A stretch of 64,000 bases of DNA from Metamycoplasma arthritidis (GTDB lineage: Bacteria; Bacillota_I; Bacilli_A; Mycoplasmatales; Metamycoplasmataceae): contig NZ_LR215047.1 in assembly GCF_900660715.1 (NCBI RefSeq), positions 372,001 through 436,000 of the forward strand, read 5' to 3'. A program made the position numbers and the translations under genes. Shown here piece by piece: positions 28,490 to 42,800 of the stretch (its first letter is position 1; the number at the start of each line of letters is the position of its first letter). The notes below the pieces were generated by a model. It did not search any database. It was given only the letters and a program-made list of their open reading frames with translations, and was not told where the DNA came from.

Positions 28490-31400
28490 ATGAGTCATGC
28501 CAAGAAAAAGAAAATTGCTATTATTGTGCTCGCTAGCACCGCAGCATTACTAGCGGCCGGAACGGTCTCAGGGGTACTTTATGCTCATCAAAGTGCTACC
28601 AAGAGATCTAAAAACAACGATAAAAAGCCCGAAATTCAAGATATTAGTGAGCTCGAAAAAAAGATTGATGCCATTCGTGATAGTCACAAACAAAATCTTA
28701 AAAATGAAGCTTGAAAGATTCTTGAAGCCCTTAAAATCACCATTAGAAATGCTAAAAAAGCTAATAACGTACGTGATTTAAGCCAAGTTATTAGTGATTT
28801 TGAACGTTTGATTCCTTTAGGAGAGGGGTATTTAGCCGAGCTTAAAAAGCTACCCGAAGTAAAAACTTTAGCCAGTGAATTAGAAACTACTATTAATCTT
28901 GCTAAAGAAGCCTTAGATGAAGCTAAAGCCAAATTAAAAGAATTGCAAGAAAAAGAAGCTAAACTTAAAGAAAACGCGCAAAAGTTGCTAGCAGAAATTA
29001 ACCAAGCACTAAGTGAAGTGCCCGATGCTAAGTTGCCACTAGTAATTCAAAGTTTAATTAACAAACTAAAAAATCTTGCAAATGCTAGTGAAGCCTTGCA
29101 ACAAGAGCTAAATAACTCGCGGCTAATTGAAGAAGCCAAAAAGTTAAGTGATGCTAATTTGCAAATTAAAGATGCTATTAGCGAACTACAAAAACGCTTG
29201 CTAGATAAAAGCCCAGAAGAGTTAGAAAAATTAGCAAAAGAAAAAATTAAGGACTTAGAAAAAGCTAAAAAAGCCGTAGAAGACGCTAAAAATATTAGCA
29301 CTCTTCCCAATGCTCTTGAATCCCTTAAAAAAGATCTAGATCAGGCTAAAGAACTAAAAGATCACGCCACTGCTAAGGGACTTGATGAACTTGCTAAAGA
29401 ACTAGATAAAGCTATTAAAGATGCAGAAAATAGCCTAAAACACGGCACCGAAAAACTAGAAAAAATCAAACAAGAAAATCAAAAACTTCAAAATGATATT
29501 AACGCGTTAGTTAATAAAATTGCTAAAGATATAAGTGATGCTAATAAACTAACTTTACAAAGTGAAGATAGTGAATTTAAACGTCTAAAAGACGAACTAA
29601 AAAAAGATATTCAAGAAGCAACGAAACTTGCAAAACAAGCCGCCGATGCCACACTACTAGCTGACGAGCAAAAAGTTTTAGATGCTAAAAAACAAGCTGA
29701 AACGTCACTAGATAAATTAAATGATTTATTTAGTCAGAAGAAGGAACAAGAACTTGCTAAAACCGAACTAGAAAAAGCATATAGTGCCTTGGCTAAAGCC
29801 ACGGAAGAGGCCAATAAAGCCGATGACGAAAATACCTTGCCTTTAGCAATTTCGCAACTAGAAGACGCTATTGCAAAAGCAGAGTTAGCTCTAGGTAAAC
29901 ATGAAAATCTAAAAGAAAAAGAACTAATAAAGTCAATTTATGATGCTCTAAAAGCTTATAAAGAAAAAGAAGCGGATGAAGCACTTGCTAACGTTAAAAA
30001 ACGATTTGAAGCTAAAAAACAAGCCAAAGCTAAAATTGACGCTGATCTAGATGCTAAGCAAAATGAATTTAATGCAATTAAAAATACCATTGAAAGCTCA
30101 AATACAATCAATGATATTCCTACCTTGCAAAATGCTATTAAACAACTGGAAGAACTCAAACCGAAAGTTAAGGCTATTGAAGAATCTGCTAAAAATGCCA
30201 GCTATCCTGAAGGTGAGCAAAAAGCAAAAAAACTCCTTGAAGAAATTTCTAAATTAGATCTTGAAACAAAAGCGAAATTAGAAAAACTTCAAGAAGAAAA
30301 AGAAACCCAAGAGCAAGAAAAGAAATTAATCGAATCATTGCGAGAAAAAATTACCAAAATCACAAAGAATCTTGAAACATTAGATTCAAGAGGTAAAAGT
30401 CAACTAAGTGAAGCAACGCCTAAGCAAACTGAACTCGCTAAAACTTTAAAAGAACTAGAAGAACAACTAAAAAACGCTCAAGATGTTCAAAAAGAAGTTC
30501 AAGACGCACACAAAGAAAATGCCCTAGAAACTGAGCTTGAAAAGCTTGAAGAAGCCAAAAATAAAGCTACGACAACAAAACAAAGTCTAGAAACCAAAAT
30601 CTCAGACTCAAATAAAAATATTAAAGAGCGACTTGACAACGCCAAAAGTGAATTAGAAGAGCTTAAGAAAAAAATTAACGACGCTTATAATGATAGAAAT
30701 CTTGAAGAGCTAACAAAAGAACTTAATAAGCTAGAAGAACTAAAAGAAAAAGTCGAAAGCCTTGAAACTCTAGCGACAGCAGTTGAATCAAAACATAAAC
30801 AAGAAGTTACTAACCTTTTATCTGAAGTGCGAGACGCAATTTTAGATGCCAAGAAAAAGCATGCCGAACTTGATAAAGCGCTTAAAGATGAAAACATACT
30901 AGTAGATGAACTTGAAAAGAAATTAAAAGAGCATGAAAATAATTTAGCTAAAGCAAAAGATGAAGCTAACGACGCCAATACAATTGATGAGAAAAAGGAT
31001 AAATATCCTAAACTAGATAAAACTATTAAAGATATTGAAAAAAATCTTAAAAAACTAGAAGAAAAAGCTAAGGACTTAAAAGATAAAACTAACAAAGATA
31101 GTATTGACAGCAAAATTAAAGACTTAACAAAAAAACTAGACGAAGCCAAAACTGATCTTGCTAATAAAAACCAAACATTAAAAGAAGAGCAAGAAAATAA
31201 CGACACTAGCACCCAACAAAGTTTGAAGGGCGCTGATGAAGCTATTAAAAAAGCTGATGATGCCATTAAAAATCTTTCTGACAAGACTAAAACCAATGAA
31301 GCAGAAGATGCTTTAAAAAATGCTAAAAATGATCTTGAAAATAAGAAAAATTCTCTAGTTGGTGACAAAGAAAACCAAGATAAAATTGATAAAAAATTAG

Positions 31401-34400
31401 AAGAAATTGTTAATAAACAAAAGGAACTGCAAAAAGAAAAGGCCAAACAACAATCCGAAGACGATCTAGCAAAACAATTAGCTAATGAAGCTAAAACTTT
31501 AAAAGATGAATTAGATGATTTAGTTAATAAACTTAATCCATATGACGCTTCAAGCGATTATGAAAAGAAAATTAAAGATGTTGAAGACAAGATTAAAAAT
31601 CTAGATGAAAACTTCTTTAAAGTTGATAGCGATGCAACAAAATTAAAAGATAATAGCAATTTAAAACCAAACTATCAGGCACTTAAAGCCGCTAAAGAAG
31701 ATGCTGATAGAAAAACAAAAGATGCTTGTCAAAAAATTAAAGCATCAAAAGAAAAACTTGAAGTTGACTACAAACAATATGAAAACGAAGTAAAACAACT
31801 TCAAGAAGAACTTAAAAATGCAGTTGCTGACGCTGATTTTCAGGCAATTTTAAATAAAATTGGTGAAGAAGGCAACAAAACTAAGTTGCTTGGCAAAGTA
31901 AAAGAATTGCATGCCCAAAGTTCTAAATTTAGTGATAAAGAAGAGTTAAGTAAGAAGATCAAAACACTAGAAACTAACCTTTTAGATATTAAAGAAGAAG
32001 CTAATAACAAACTACAATCAATTCAAGATAAAATTACCAAACTAAACAAGGACCTTGAAACCACAAATACAACTTTAAACGCACAAAATAGCACAACTAA
32101 CAATGTTGCAAGCGATGATGTTGATTCATTAAAAGCGGAAATTAAAAAACTTCAAGATCAACTTAATGAAGCTAATAAACTAAAAGAAAAAGCTCAAAAA
32201 GAAACTGATCAAAAAATCAAAGATGGTATTAAAAAAAAACTAGAAACTTTAGAACAAAGTATTAACGCCGCTACAACAACTATTACTAATAAACAACAAC
32301 AATTAAATAGCCAAAAAACAACAAATGATACAGATCGCGAAAATGCTATTAAAAAATCTACCGATGCCAAACAAAAATTAGCTGATGCTAATAATCTAGC
32401 CGACAATGATGTTAACAAAATTGGCAAACTAGAAGAAGCGTTGGAAGATGCTAATAAAGCTAAAGAAACACTAGAACAAACTATTCAAAAATTAGCTAAG
32501 GACAATGAAAACCAAAAACTAGTTGAAACCGAGTTAAAAGATCTAGAAAAGCAAATAAAAAGTTCTCAAGATAAATTAGATTTTCTAAAAGAAGGCGACA
32601 AGAAAAAACTTGAAAATATTGAAAAAGAACTTGAGAAAATTAAAAAATCATTAACAGATGCTGATAATGATTTCAATAACAAAACCGACCTAAAAGCTAA
32701 AGAAGAAGCTAATAATGAATTAGGTAATGTCCTTACTAAAGCAAAAGGTGATTTAGCAGCGCAAAAAACTGAAATTAGCAAATTGCAAGATGGAACTAAC
32801 AAAAATAGTGCTAATGAAAAAGTTAGCCAACTTGAAAAGCTAATCAATGACTTAAAAGAAAAACACAAAAAAAATGCTCAAGATATAGCCAAAACTAAAC
32901 AAGAAAACGCTGATTTAATCAAACAACCATTAAAAGAAGCTAATGACGCTCTTAAAAAAGCTAATGACGCGATTGCTAAAGATAATAGCGATGGGAAAAA
33001 AGAGCAAAGTTTAGTAGAAGCTGAGCAAAATCTCAACACCCAAAAAGATGTTCTAGAAGGGCTAATTAATGGCAAGCTAAAAGACGATAGCGAAAATAAG
33101 ACTAAATTAGCAGACAAACTTAAAGAAATTAGAGAAAAACTAACTGATCTTGACGCTGCTAAAAAAGAATTGAATAAAACACAGCAAGATAAGATTGACG
33201 AATTGGACAACCAACTTCAAAATCAAAACAATGCATTAAGCACTCAAAACGATGTAACTAGTGGCGTTAACGATAGCTATGTTGATTCGCTAAAAACAGA
33301 AATTAAAAAACTTGAAGATCTTGTTAAAGAAGCTAAAAAACTACAACAAAAAGTAGATGCTGAAACTGATCCAAAAATTAAAGAAGGTATCAAAGATAAA
33401 CTAAAAATTTTAACTGATACTATCAAAGAATCAGAAGATACAATCAATAGTAAAAACCAAGCACTAGAAGCGCAAAAAACAATTAATGACAAAATTCGTC
33501 AAGATGCTATTACAAAATCAGTAGAAGCTAAAGCTAAAATAACAAATGCCAAAAATCTAGCCGATAGTGATACTTCTAAATTAAGCAAATTAGAAGAAGC
33601 GTTAAACGATGCTAATAAGGCTAAAAAAGCACTTGAAGATGCAACTAAACAACTAGTAAATGATAAAGAAAACAAAGCTTTAGTAGAAGCTGAGCTAAGA
33701 GCTCTAAAGGAACAAATAATAGATACTGAAAACGCAATAAAGATCTTAAAAGAAGGTGACAAAGATAAATTCGAAAGCATTAAACAAGAACTTGAAAAAA
33801 TCCAACAATCATTAAATGATGCTAATAATGATTTTAAAAACAAAACCGATTTAAAAGTCAAAGAAGAAGCTAATAACAAATTAAAAGATGCAATTGATAA
33901 GGCAGAGGCTGATCTAGCGTCGCAAAAGAATGAAATTGGCAAACTTAAAGATCAAACTAATAAAACATCGGCTAGCACCAAAATTGAAGAAGTTGAAAAG
34001 TTAATTAAGCGCTTAAAAGACGAACAAAAGGCTAATGCTCAAACTATAAATACAGAAAAAACTAAAAATGAAGGGCTAGTTAAAAAGCCTTTAGAAGATA
34101 GCCAAAAAGCTCTAGATAAAGCTAATGAAGCTATTCAAAAATCTAATGATGACAATCAAAAAGAAAACGCACTAACTGATGCTGAGAGTGAACTTAAAAA
34201 GCAAAAGAAAAACCTTGATGATTTAATTAAAGGTGAGCTGAAAAATGATAGCGAAAACAAAAAGAAACTAGAAGACAAAATAAAAGACATCGATAAGAAA
34301 CTTCAAGAAGTTGATCAAGTTAAACAAGAGCTAAAACAATCACAAGATGAAAAGTCTAAAGAGCTGGCTATTAGGGCAAGGGAATTAAAACAAGAATTAG

Positions 34401-36649
34401 ATGCCTGGATAAATAAACTAGATGCCGCTAACAAAAAGTGATCACAAAGCAGCAAAGATATTGCTAATGTTCAAAAGGCAATAGACAAAATTGAGGAATT
34501 TTTACAAGCAAATAAAAACTTAAAAAACAATCTAAATTTGAAAACAGACTATGAAGCTCTTATGAAATCAAAAGATGTTGGAAACAAAGCGCTTCAAAAT
34601 GCAAAAGAATTAATTGAAAATAAAAAAGTAGAATTTGAGGAAAAAATCAAAACACTTGAAGAGAAAACAAGAGATCTAGAAACAAACTTACTTTCAAATA
34701 ATACAACTGATGGTTTGAATAGCATTATTCGCGAAATTGGAAATGAAAGTATAGGTTTGCTAAAAAAAATCAACCAAATACAAAGTGAAATTGCTAAATT
34801 TGAAGATACTGGCGATGAATTATTAATAAAGTTAAGTGCTCTTAAAGAAAAAACTAACAATCTTTTATTAAGGGCAAAAGAAAAAATTCAAGAACTAGAC
34901 AATAAAATTATTAAAGAAATCGAAACTGAAATTAACAATATTAAGTACTATTTAAAAAATTCATATGACACTTTTATTGGCAGCGATAGTACTTATGATC
35001 AAAAGAAAAAAGAGTTTGCTGAGTTTGAAAATAAAATAATTGAATCAAAAGAAAAGTTAGTTGCTCTAAGGAATAAATCTAGCACAATCCAAGATCAAAC
35101 TAATAAACAAAAGGTTGAAGAAAAAATTGATGACTTAGATCGATATATTAAAGATCCTTGTGAAGCTCAATGATTAGTAGAAGCTAAAAATAAGTTAAAA
35201 GAAATGAAGGAAAAAAACGATCAAATAGCGAATGAAGCAATAGCAAAAGCTGATCAAGCAATTGAACAGGCAAAGCGAGCATTGAAAAAAGATGATGATG
35301 ATTCTACTAAAGAACAAGATCTCGAAAATGCTCTAGTACTGCTTGAAAAAGCAAAACAAAGTTTGGAAGATGTTAAGACAAAATTGTCTGGTGATTCTGA
35401 AAATCTCGCCAAAATTATTGACAAAATTGTTTCAGTAGAACAAATCGAAAAACTAAAAGAAGCATGAAAGCTCGCTAAGGAAGCTAATATTCATTTAGAA
35501 TCAATAAAAAAGGTTTTAAAAGAAATAAAAGAAAATAATAGTGATGTTGAATTTTTAAAATTAAAAAAGCGCGATTTTTTAACTAAAATTGATGATGCAA
35601 GAAATTTTATTAATAAAGAAGATGTTAAAAAACTAGAAGAAATTGGTGAATTGCGGTCATATTTAAAAAACTTAAAAGATATTTTTGCTAAAGCAGAAAG
35701 AAGTGATGAAATAATATCAAACACATTGAATCACTATGAAGAGCTTAAAAATGTTTATGTATTAGGAGCTGCAATTAGTTTATTAGAAAATGTATTTAAA
35801 GATTTTTTCAGTCAAATTAATGATGATAATATTAATAATCTTGAAACTAGTATTAGTAACATTTTAAATACTTTTAGTCTTCTTATCAATGAACCAAGAA
35901 GCAAAGTCCTAGAAGCTAAGGAATTTGTTAATAATCCCGAAAATAATAATGAATATATATCTTCGAAAAAAATATTAGAACAAACCTTAAACATTGGACT
36001 TCAAAAAATAAACGACATTAATAATCTGATAAATTCAAGTTTAAAGAAAGTAATAGAAATTTTAGATGCAAATCTTAAAAATGTAGAGGCAAAAATCAAT
36101 GGTGCAAATGACAAAACAAAGAGTATAAAAGATTTTATAAATCAAGATTTTTTTAAAAAAGGAGACCTTGAAGAATTTGCAAAACAAATAAATAAATTCT
36201 TCTTTAATTATCGTTATGCCCAAAAATTCGTTGATGGCCTTGAAAAGACATGGATATGAGAAAAAGAAATTAATTCAGAAACAAAATCATTATTAAAAAA
36301 TACGATTAGTGCTCACGAAGATAGTCAAAAACAAATCGAACAAATAAGAAATGATTTTCTAACTAAAACAATTGTTGAAATTATTCAAAATGATCTTCAT
36401 TCTGATAAATGAAAAAATCTAGATGAACGTCAAAAACAAAAACTTATTGATGAGCAATTAGACATTTCAACAGAATTTCGAAATTTCAATGATCAACAAA
36501 AAGATCAACGACAAAGAGCATTTGAAAAATTGAGAAAATGAGCTTGAGGCTTATCGGAAAAATTAAAACCTGAATATGAAGAAGAAGAAAAAATACTTAA
36601 TCAACTAAATAAAATATCACAATATTTTTATTTTCAATACATAAAATAA
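28490..36649 (+). CDS. Giant membrane-anchored coiled-coil surface protein A
   Basis: 2719 residues; reads many TGA as Trp. MSHAKKKKIAI, then hydrophobic residues 8-31, form an uncleaved signal anchor without a lipobox, so the rest should be outside. After a conserved segment (ISELEKKIDAIRDSHKQN to FERLIPLG) come about 1900 residues of Lys/Glu/Ala/Leu heptad-like coiled coil. Module starts are near residues 1014 (LNPYDASSDYEKKI) and 1970; the spacing is ~190 residues short of two repeat units, and the joint near 33190 lacks one sub-block. The last ~400 residues are unlike other members. GGAGAAA lies 18 bases before the ATG, an unusually long but family-wide distance. Architecture recalls Lmp proteins of M. 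hominis (inference). Confidence 0.8.
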
Positions 36650-36672
36650 ATTAGCATTTTTATTAATAACTT

Positions 36673-36707
36673 AAAACTAGAGATTTAGTAAGTCTCTAGT
36701 TTTTTTA
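36673..36707 (+). terminator. Intrinsic terminator of gene A
   Basis: Perfect stem AAAACTAGAGA / TCTCTAGTTTT with a 9-base loop and a T run. Confidence 0.85.
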
Positions 36708-36873
36708 AGTCAGAAACATGTTTTTCATTATGTAGTTAGCTTAACTAAATTTAAATTAAACCAACTCGATCTTTCGCTTATTCAACATCATAATCATCAA
36801 CAAATTTGTTGCAACATAAAAATTCCTTTAATTAGACATTTGTTTTGTGTCTGCAATAGAACGCCTTGTCACT

Positions 36874-36894
36874 TTGAGCGTTTTTTTGTAAAAT
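36874..36894 (+). promoter_or_regulatory. Shortened T-tract promoter of gene B (T7)
   Basis: TTGAGC (36874-36879), G, T7 (36881-36887), G, TAAAAT (36889-36894). The spacer is only 9 bp, too short for a working -35/-10 pair, so this copy is predicted silent. Confidence 0.55.
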
Positions 36895-37016
36895 GACTCG
36901 CATTACTTCGCTTAAAAAGTACTTTTCGCTACACATGCTTTTTACGAAGTTTTCAGTATTCAAACATTAATTAATTTTTAAGTTATTAAAAATAGGAGAA
37001 ATAAAAATTATTAATC

Positions 37017-39785
37017 ATGAGTCATGCTAAGAAAAAGAAAATTGCTATTATTGTGCTTGCTGGTGCCGCAGCGTTGTTAGCGGCCGGAACTATTTCAGGA
37101 GTACTTTATGCACATCAAAGCGCTACTAAGAGATCCAAAGGCAATTATAAAAAGCCCGAAATTCAAGATATTAGTGAGTTGGAAAAAAAGATTGAGGCTA
37201 TTCGTGATAGTCACAAGCAAAATCTTAAAACTGAAGCGTGAAAAATTCTTGAAGCTCTTAAAATCACGATTAGAAATGCCAAAAAAGCTAATAACGTACG
37301 CGATTTAAGCCAGGTTATTAGTAATTTTGAACGTTTGATTCCTCTAGGAGAGGCTTATTTAGCGGAACTTAAAAAGCTGCCTGAACTTGAAGCGCTAGCT
37401 AACGATCTAAAAAATGTGATTGATTTAGCTAAAGAAGCCTTAAAAGAAGCTAAAGAAAAACTACTAGATTTGCAGCAAAAAGAAAAAATTCTAAAAGATA
37501 AGTTGCAAACTTTACTTAATAAAATTACACAAGCAATTGCAAAAGAGCCTAATGCCAATGATGTGGCAACAATCGAAGCTTTAATAGCCGAACTTAAGAC
37601 GCTCCAAATTGAAAGTGACGATTTAGCACAATCACTTAAAGCAGCAAAATTGCTTGACGAACTCAAACTATTAAACGATGCTAATTTAAAAATCAAAGAA
37701 ACAATTAGCATTTTACAAAAACGTTTAATTGCTATCAATCCCGAAAAGCAAAAAGAAATTACTAAACAAGTAAATCAAAAAATTCTTGATCTAGAAAAAT
37801 CACAAAAAGATGTTGAAAATGCTAATGATATTTCAACATTACCTAACGCCATTAAAAAACTTGAAAAAGATCTAGAAGATGCTAAATCTTTAGAAAAAGA
37901 TGCGAAAGATAATGGCCTAAATGACGTTGCTAAGAAACTACAAGATGCCATTAACAAGGGCGAAGAAGCATTGAAAAAAGGTAAAGAAAAAAGAACAAAA
38001 AATAATCGAAGCCAACAATGCTTTAATTAAAAAAGTTAATGAACTAGTTGCTAAAATTACAAAAGATGTTAACGACGCTAATAGGCTATCAACTCAAAGT
38101 GAAGATAGTCTTATAAACAGCACAAAAGTGGCCTTAGAAGAAGACATAAAACAAGCCGAAAAATTGGCAAAACAAGCCGAAGATGCCACTTTATTAGCCG
38201 AAGTTAACAAAGTTAATGACGCTAAGAATAAAGGCGAAGAAGCGTTGAAAAAAATTAATGAGATCATTGTCCAAAAACAAGCTATTGAGCTTGCAAAATT
38301 GGAATTACAAAAATCATTAAGCGAACTAAATAAAGCAACTAAAAATGCGAATTTGGCAGATGATGAAAGCACTTTACCAACCGCAATTGCTTCTTTAACA
38401 TCAGTAATCGCCAATAGCAACACAACCCTTGCTAAATATGAAGATTTAAAAGAAAATGAGGTTATTAAACCGCATTACGATGCACTAAAGAATTACTTAG
38501 CTAAAGAAGCGAAAAACGCCTTAGAACAAGCCAAAAATCGTCAAGAAGTAAAAAGTAAGCCAAAGCCCAAATTGATAAAGATCTAGCAAAGGCAAAAGCC
38601 GATTATGAAGACATCAAAAACACCATTGATGTACTTGAATCAACTTATAAAATTGCCGAACTACAAAACATTATTAATAACAATTTACCCACTTCAAAAG
38701 ATCGCGTTAAAGGAATTGAGCAATCAGCTGAAAACACTAAATATCCTGAAGCTAAAGAAAAAGCCAAGGAACTTTTAAAACAAATTGATAAATTAACACT
38801 AGAAGCCCAAGCAAAACTAGAAAAACTTAAAAAAGATAAAGAAACGCAAGAGCTAGAAAATAAAAAACTGCAAACTTTACGGCAAGAACTTGAAGCAGTT
38901 ATTAAAAACTTAGGCATTGTTAGTGACAGAGCAAAATCACACCTAGTGCCAGGAGCAAGCGCTAACAACATTGAACTTGCCAAGGCAATTAAAGAAATTG
39001 AAGAGCAATTAGATAATGCCGATGAGATAAGAGCTAAAGTTGCCCAAGCTAATAAATAAGCAGAACTGTCAAACGAGCTTAACAAGGTAACTGATGTTGA
39101 AAACATAGCAAAAGACCTAAAAAGCCAATTACTAGCCAAAATTGAAGCTTCAAATCAAGAAATTGCCAATAAAATTGCAGAAGCTAGAACAAAACTAAGT
39201 CAATACATACAAAATACTAATGAAGCTAACGATCAAAAGAACTTAGCCAATTTATTAGCGGCGATGAACAATCTTGAAAAACTACTAAAAGAGGCTCAAG
39301 ACATCCAAACTTTAGCCACCAAAGTTGGTTCAAATAAACTAGCTGAAGCCCAAACATTAACTAATGATGTAAATAAGGCCTTGTCAGATGCTGAAGCAAA
39401 ATATAAAAAGCTAAAAAAAATCCTTAGAAGATGAACAAAGCCTTCTAGATAGTCTTGATAAAGCAATTGAAAAGCAAAGCAAAACGCTTAACGACGCTAA
39501 ACAAGGGGCTAATAAAGCAACCACCATTGATGACAAAGACAGCAAATATGGTCTTTTAGAAAAAGTGCTACAAAATGCCAAAACTGAACTTGACAAAATA
39601 AAGGAAGGAGCGAAAGATCTAAAAGATCAAACTAACAAAGATAGTATTAAAAACAAAATTGATAACTTAGAAAAGCAAATCAGTGACGGCAAAGAAGATC
39701 TAAAGAAAAAACAAGAAGAACTTGCTAAAGATAAAGAAAAAAATGGTAAGAAAAAAGTACAACTCCTCAGAGCTTGCACTTTGTA
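37017..39785 (+). pseudogene. Decayed and truncated coiled-coil family member B
   Basis: The first ~325 residues are intact and very like A and D (same signal anchor, ISELEKKIEAIRDSHKQN, FERLIPLG). Then the frame is broken repeatedly: an extra A near 37995 (the frame should go on EQKIIEANNALIKKVNEL), a shift near 38557, an AAA-to-TAA nonsense codon at 39057-39059, and an extra A near 39415. Homology is lost around 39760, about a third of the full length, close to the convergent end of gene C. With its T7 promoter it looks like a dead copy, though it could still donate sequence by gene conversion. Confidence 0.85.
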
Positions 39786-39864
39786 GATTGGCTGTAATTT
39801 ATGCCGTTTAATTTGAGTATATATCAATTGAATTTTATAAAAAATAAATTTTATTAATTATCTT

Positions 39865-42800
39865 TTAAACAAAATCATGTAAATTAATAAGTTCACTTAG
39901 GGCATCAAGTACTTTAATACCTTTTTTAGCCATTTCTGAAAGTTGAGACAAGTTATATATTGTGTATCAAAAGTCGTCGTAAATATCTTTTCTGGCTTCT
40001 TGATATTCACTTAATCACAAATCTCATTCTTTTTTAATTAATTTAAAGTCTTTATTTTTTCATTCTGCTAAATTTTTGGTAAATGTTTCTTCTCATTTTT
40101 TAATTAAATTTTTAATATTTTCGTCATTGTTATGAGTTATTGTTTGAAATTGGTTTTTTAATGTCTTTAATATAAGAATATAAATTTCGCTTCAAAAATT
40201 ATTATAGAAATCACGATAATCGATAATCTTATTTCGTTTTTCAACTTTTGATAATCTATCAAATATCTCATCTATTTCTTCTAATTTCTTAACTTTCGGT
40301 TTAAAACTATTCCAAAGATCGTCTCCATTTAAAGGATGGGTTGTTGCATAATTCTTGCTAAAATTAATATTTTTGACAACTTCTTTTAACAGCTGCTTAG
40401 TAATTGAATTTAAACTGTTATCTTTTGTAATTTCATCTTTTAATTTATCTGCATTTTTCTTGTCTTTTAGTTGATTTTTTCAACTGTTGATTTGAGATAA
40501 AGCATCTTTGGCATCTTCTCATAATGTTGGTAAGCCTTGGTTTTTTTCGATCTTTTCTTTTAATTCTTTTAATTTATTGATGCTATTTTCTATATACTGT
40601 TCATTTTCCTGACGTTTTTTCAATAATAAAGCATGTTTTTGGTCGCTAGTTTCTCTTGCTTCTGTTAATAATGCACTAAGATTCTCTAACTCTTTTTTTA
40701 ATTCTTCTTTAAACTTAGAATTTTTAGCATCAATTTGTTCTATTAAGCTATTAGCCTTATATATTTGTTCATCAAAATTTTTTAATTCTTTTTCTAGTGT
40801 ATCAGGGTTTGAAGCATCTTTAGGTTTTATTGTTTTGTTTAAAGCGTCTAAAGTATTGTAGTTTTCAGTCAAATAGCGTTTATTATCAATAATTTCTCTT
40901 TTAAAATCATCGAGAGTTCCTTCAGCATGGAGGATCATTTTGTTAAATGCATATTTTAAGCCCTCAGCTTCAGATAGTCTAGTTTGGCCATATACTTTTC
41001 ATGTACCATTAGGATCAATTTGCTTAACCAATTTAATTAACTCGTCAATTTTTTTTAAATCTATTTCGCGTACTTTTTTAATAAAATTTAACACTTCAGA
41101 TTTAGGCCGGCCTATTAATTTATCAAATTCTGGCATTCGTTCTTGATTATATGTTTGGCGCAGTTCACTAATCATAGTGTTAATTTCTTGTTTTTTACGA
41201 TCTAATTCAGAATTTTTATCACTTATTTTCTTAGTTGTGTTCGTAATGGCTGTTTTTAAAACTATTAATGATTCTTTTAGGCCATTTTTTTCTTTTAAAG
41301 TTTGGGTATCAGATTCATTTATAAAATTATTTGCTTTGCCCAATTTTTCTTGAAGTTCTGCGATTTTTGTTTCTATATCATTAATTATGGTTAGATTTTC
41401 TAAATCACTAGCAAGTTGGTTGATGTTTCTAGTAAATTCGTTTGCTTTTGTAACTAAAACTTTTATTTTTCTATCTTGAGCAATTTGCTCTTTTGTATCT
41501 TGATATTTTTGTTCAAGGCTTTTAATAAAATTCTCAAGTTCTTTAATTTTCTCATCAGCCCTTTTTCTTGCAGATTCTTCGTGAATATTATTAAGGTTAT
41601 TTTTAGGAGCTTCTATATTAGATTTGGCATCAGTAATTGCGACTTTCAAGGCTTCATTAGCTGTTTCTTTAGCGTTAAGTTCGGTTTGATTTTCTAAATT
41701 TTGATTAGCAGTGTTTAAGGAGTTTCTAATTTCTTCTAGTTTTCTTTCAATAAGTTCTAGTTTTTCAGTTTCACTAGTCATTAAAAGATTGAGTTTATTT
41801 TGAGCATTAGTAATTTCTGCATTCAAGGCTTGAAGTTCACCTTGAACTTTGGCTTTATTTTCAACATCTTTTTCTAATAAGGTTAATGCCTCTTCTAATT
41901 CGGTTTTTGCTTTTTTAGCCTCGCTTATAGCATTTTTTAAATTATTAATTTTTTCAGGGCTATTATCATCCAATTTATTTACATTGTCAAGTTCGGTTTT
42001 TGCAACACGAGACTTATTAATTGCTTCGGTTGCAATTTTGTTATTTTTTTCTTGAAGTGTTTTTAGCTCTTCTTTTTTTGTTCTAATTGTTTCTTCGGCA
42101 CTTGTAATAGCACTAGTTAATGCATCGAAATTAGTTTGTGTTTCTTCTTTAATTTTATTATCACTGTTTCTTTTTGCTGTAGCATCATTTTTGGTTTGAT
42201 TTGCTCTTTTAATTTCTTCTTCAAGAGCCTTGATAGTGGTTTTAAGCCCATCTAAATCATCATTTGCAATGCCACTAAAATTATTTTGAGTTTTTAGATT
42301 ACTTGAAGCGTTCAGTAAATTCCCATTAATCTTATTAATTTCAGTTTGAATAACAAATAATTTTTGCTCAATTTGAGCTTTCAAATTATTTAAGGTTTCT
42401 TGTAACTTTTTAGCATCATTTAAAAGTTGAGTCTGATCGCCAAATTTTTGTATTTTATCAATTAACCCATTAACTTTTGCAAATGATTTACCATCATCTG
42501 CACCATTGCCTATTCTAGTTGCCAAAATTCTCAATGATTCATAAGTGGTTCCATTAAGTTCAAAATCACTTTTTATTTGATTGACTTCTGACTTTAAACT
42601 TTCATATTCTGTTTTTAAATTGGTCTTGGCATTGGCGATATTTTGTCTTGCATCTTCTGTTTTGGTCTTAGCAGTATTTTTTAGTCCTTCAAGATCTTGG
42701 AATGTTTGTTTTAAATTTTGGTTATCTTTTAGCTTTGAAGCTTCGCTATCTGCCTTTAGAAAACCTTCTTCAAGCTCTTGAATTTTACTTTCAACAGCCT

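Noticed and set aside
30685-31446. Long Ser/Phe-rich minus-strand frames opposite the coiled-coil genes
   Set aside because: Lys/Glu/Leu-rich coding sequence read backwards gives Ser/Phe/Leu-rich open frames; many such frames occur at random offsets without start signals.
37017-39785. B as a functional short family member
   Set aside because: Multiple independent frameshifts and a nonsense codon; homologous sequence continues in other frames after each lesion.
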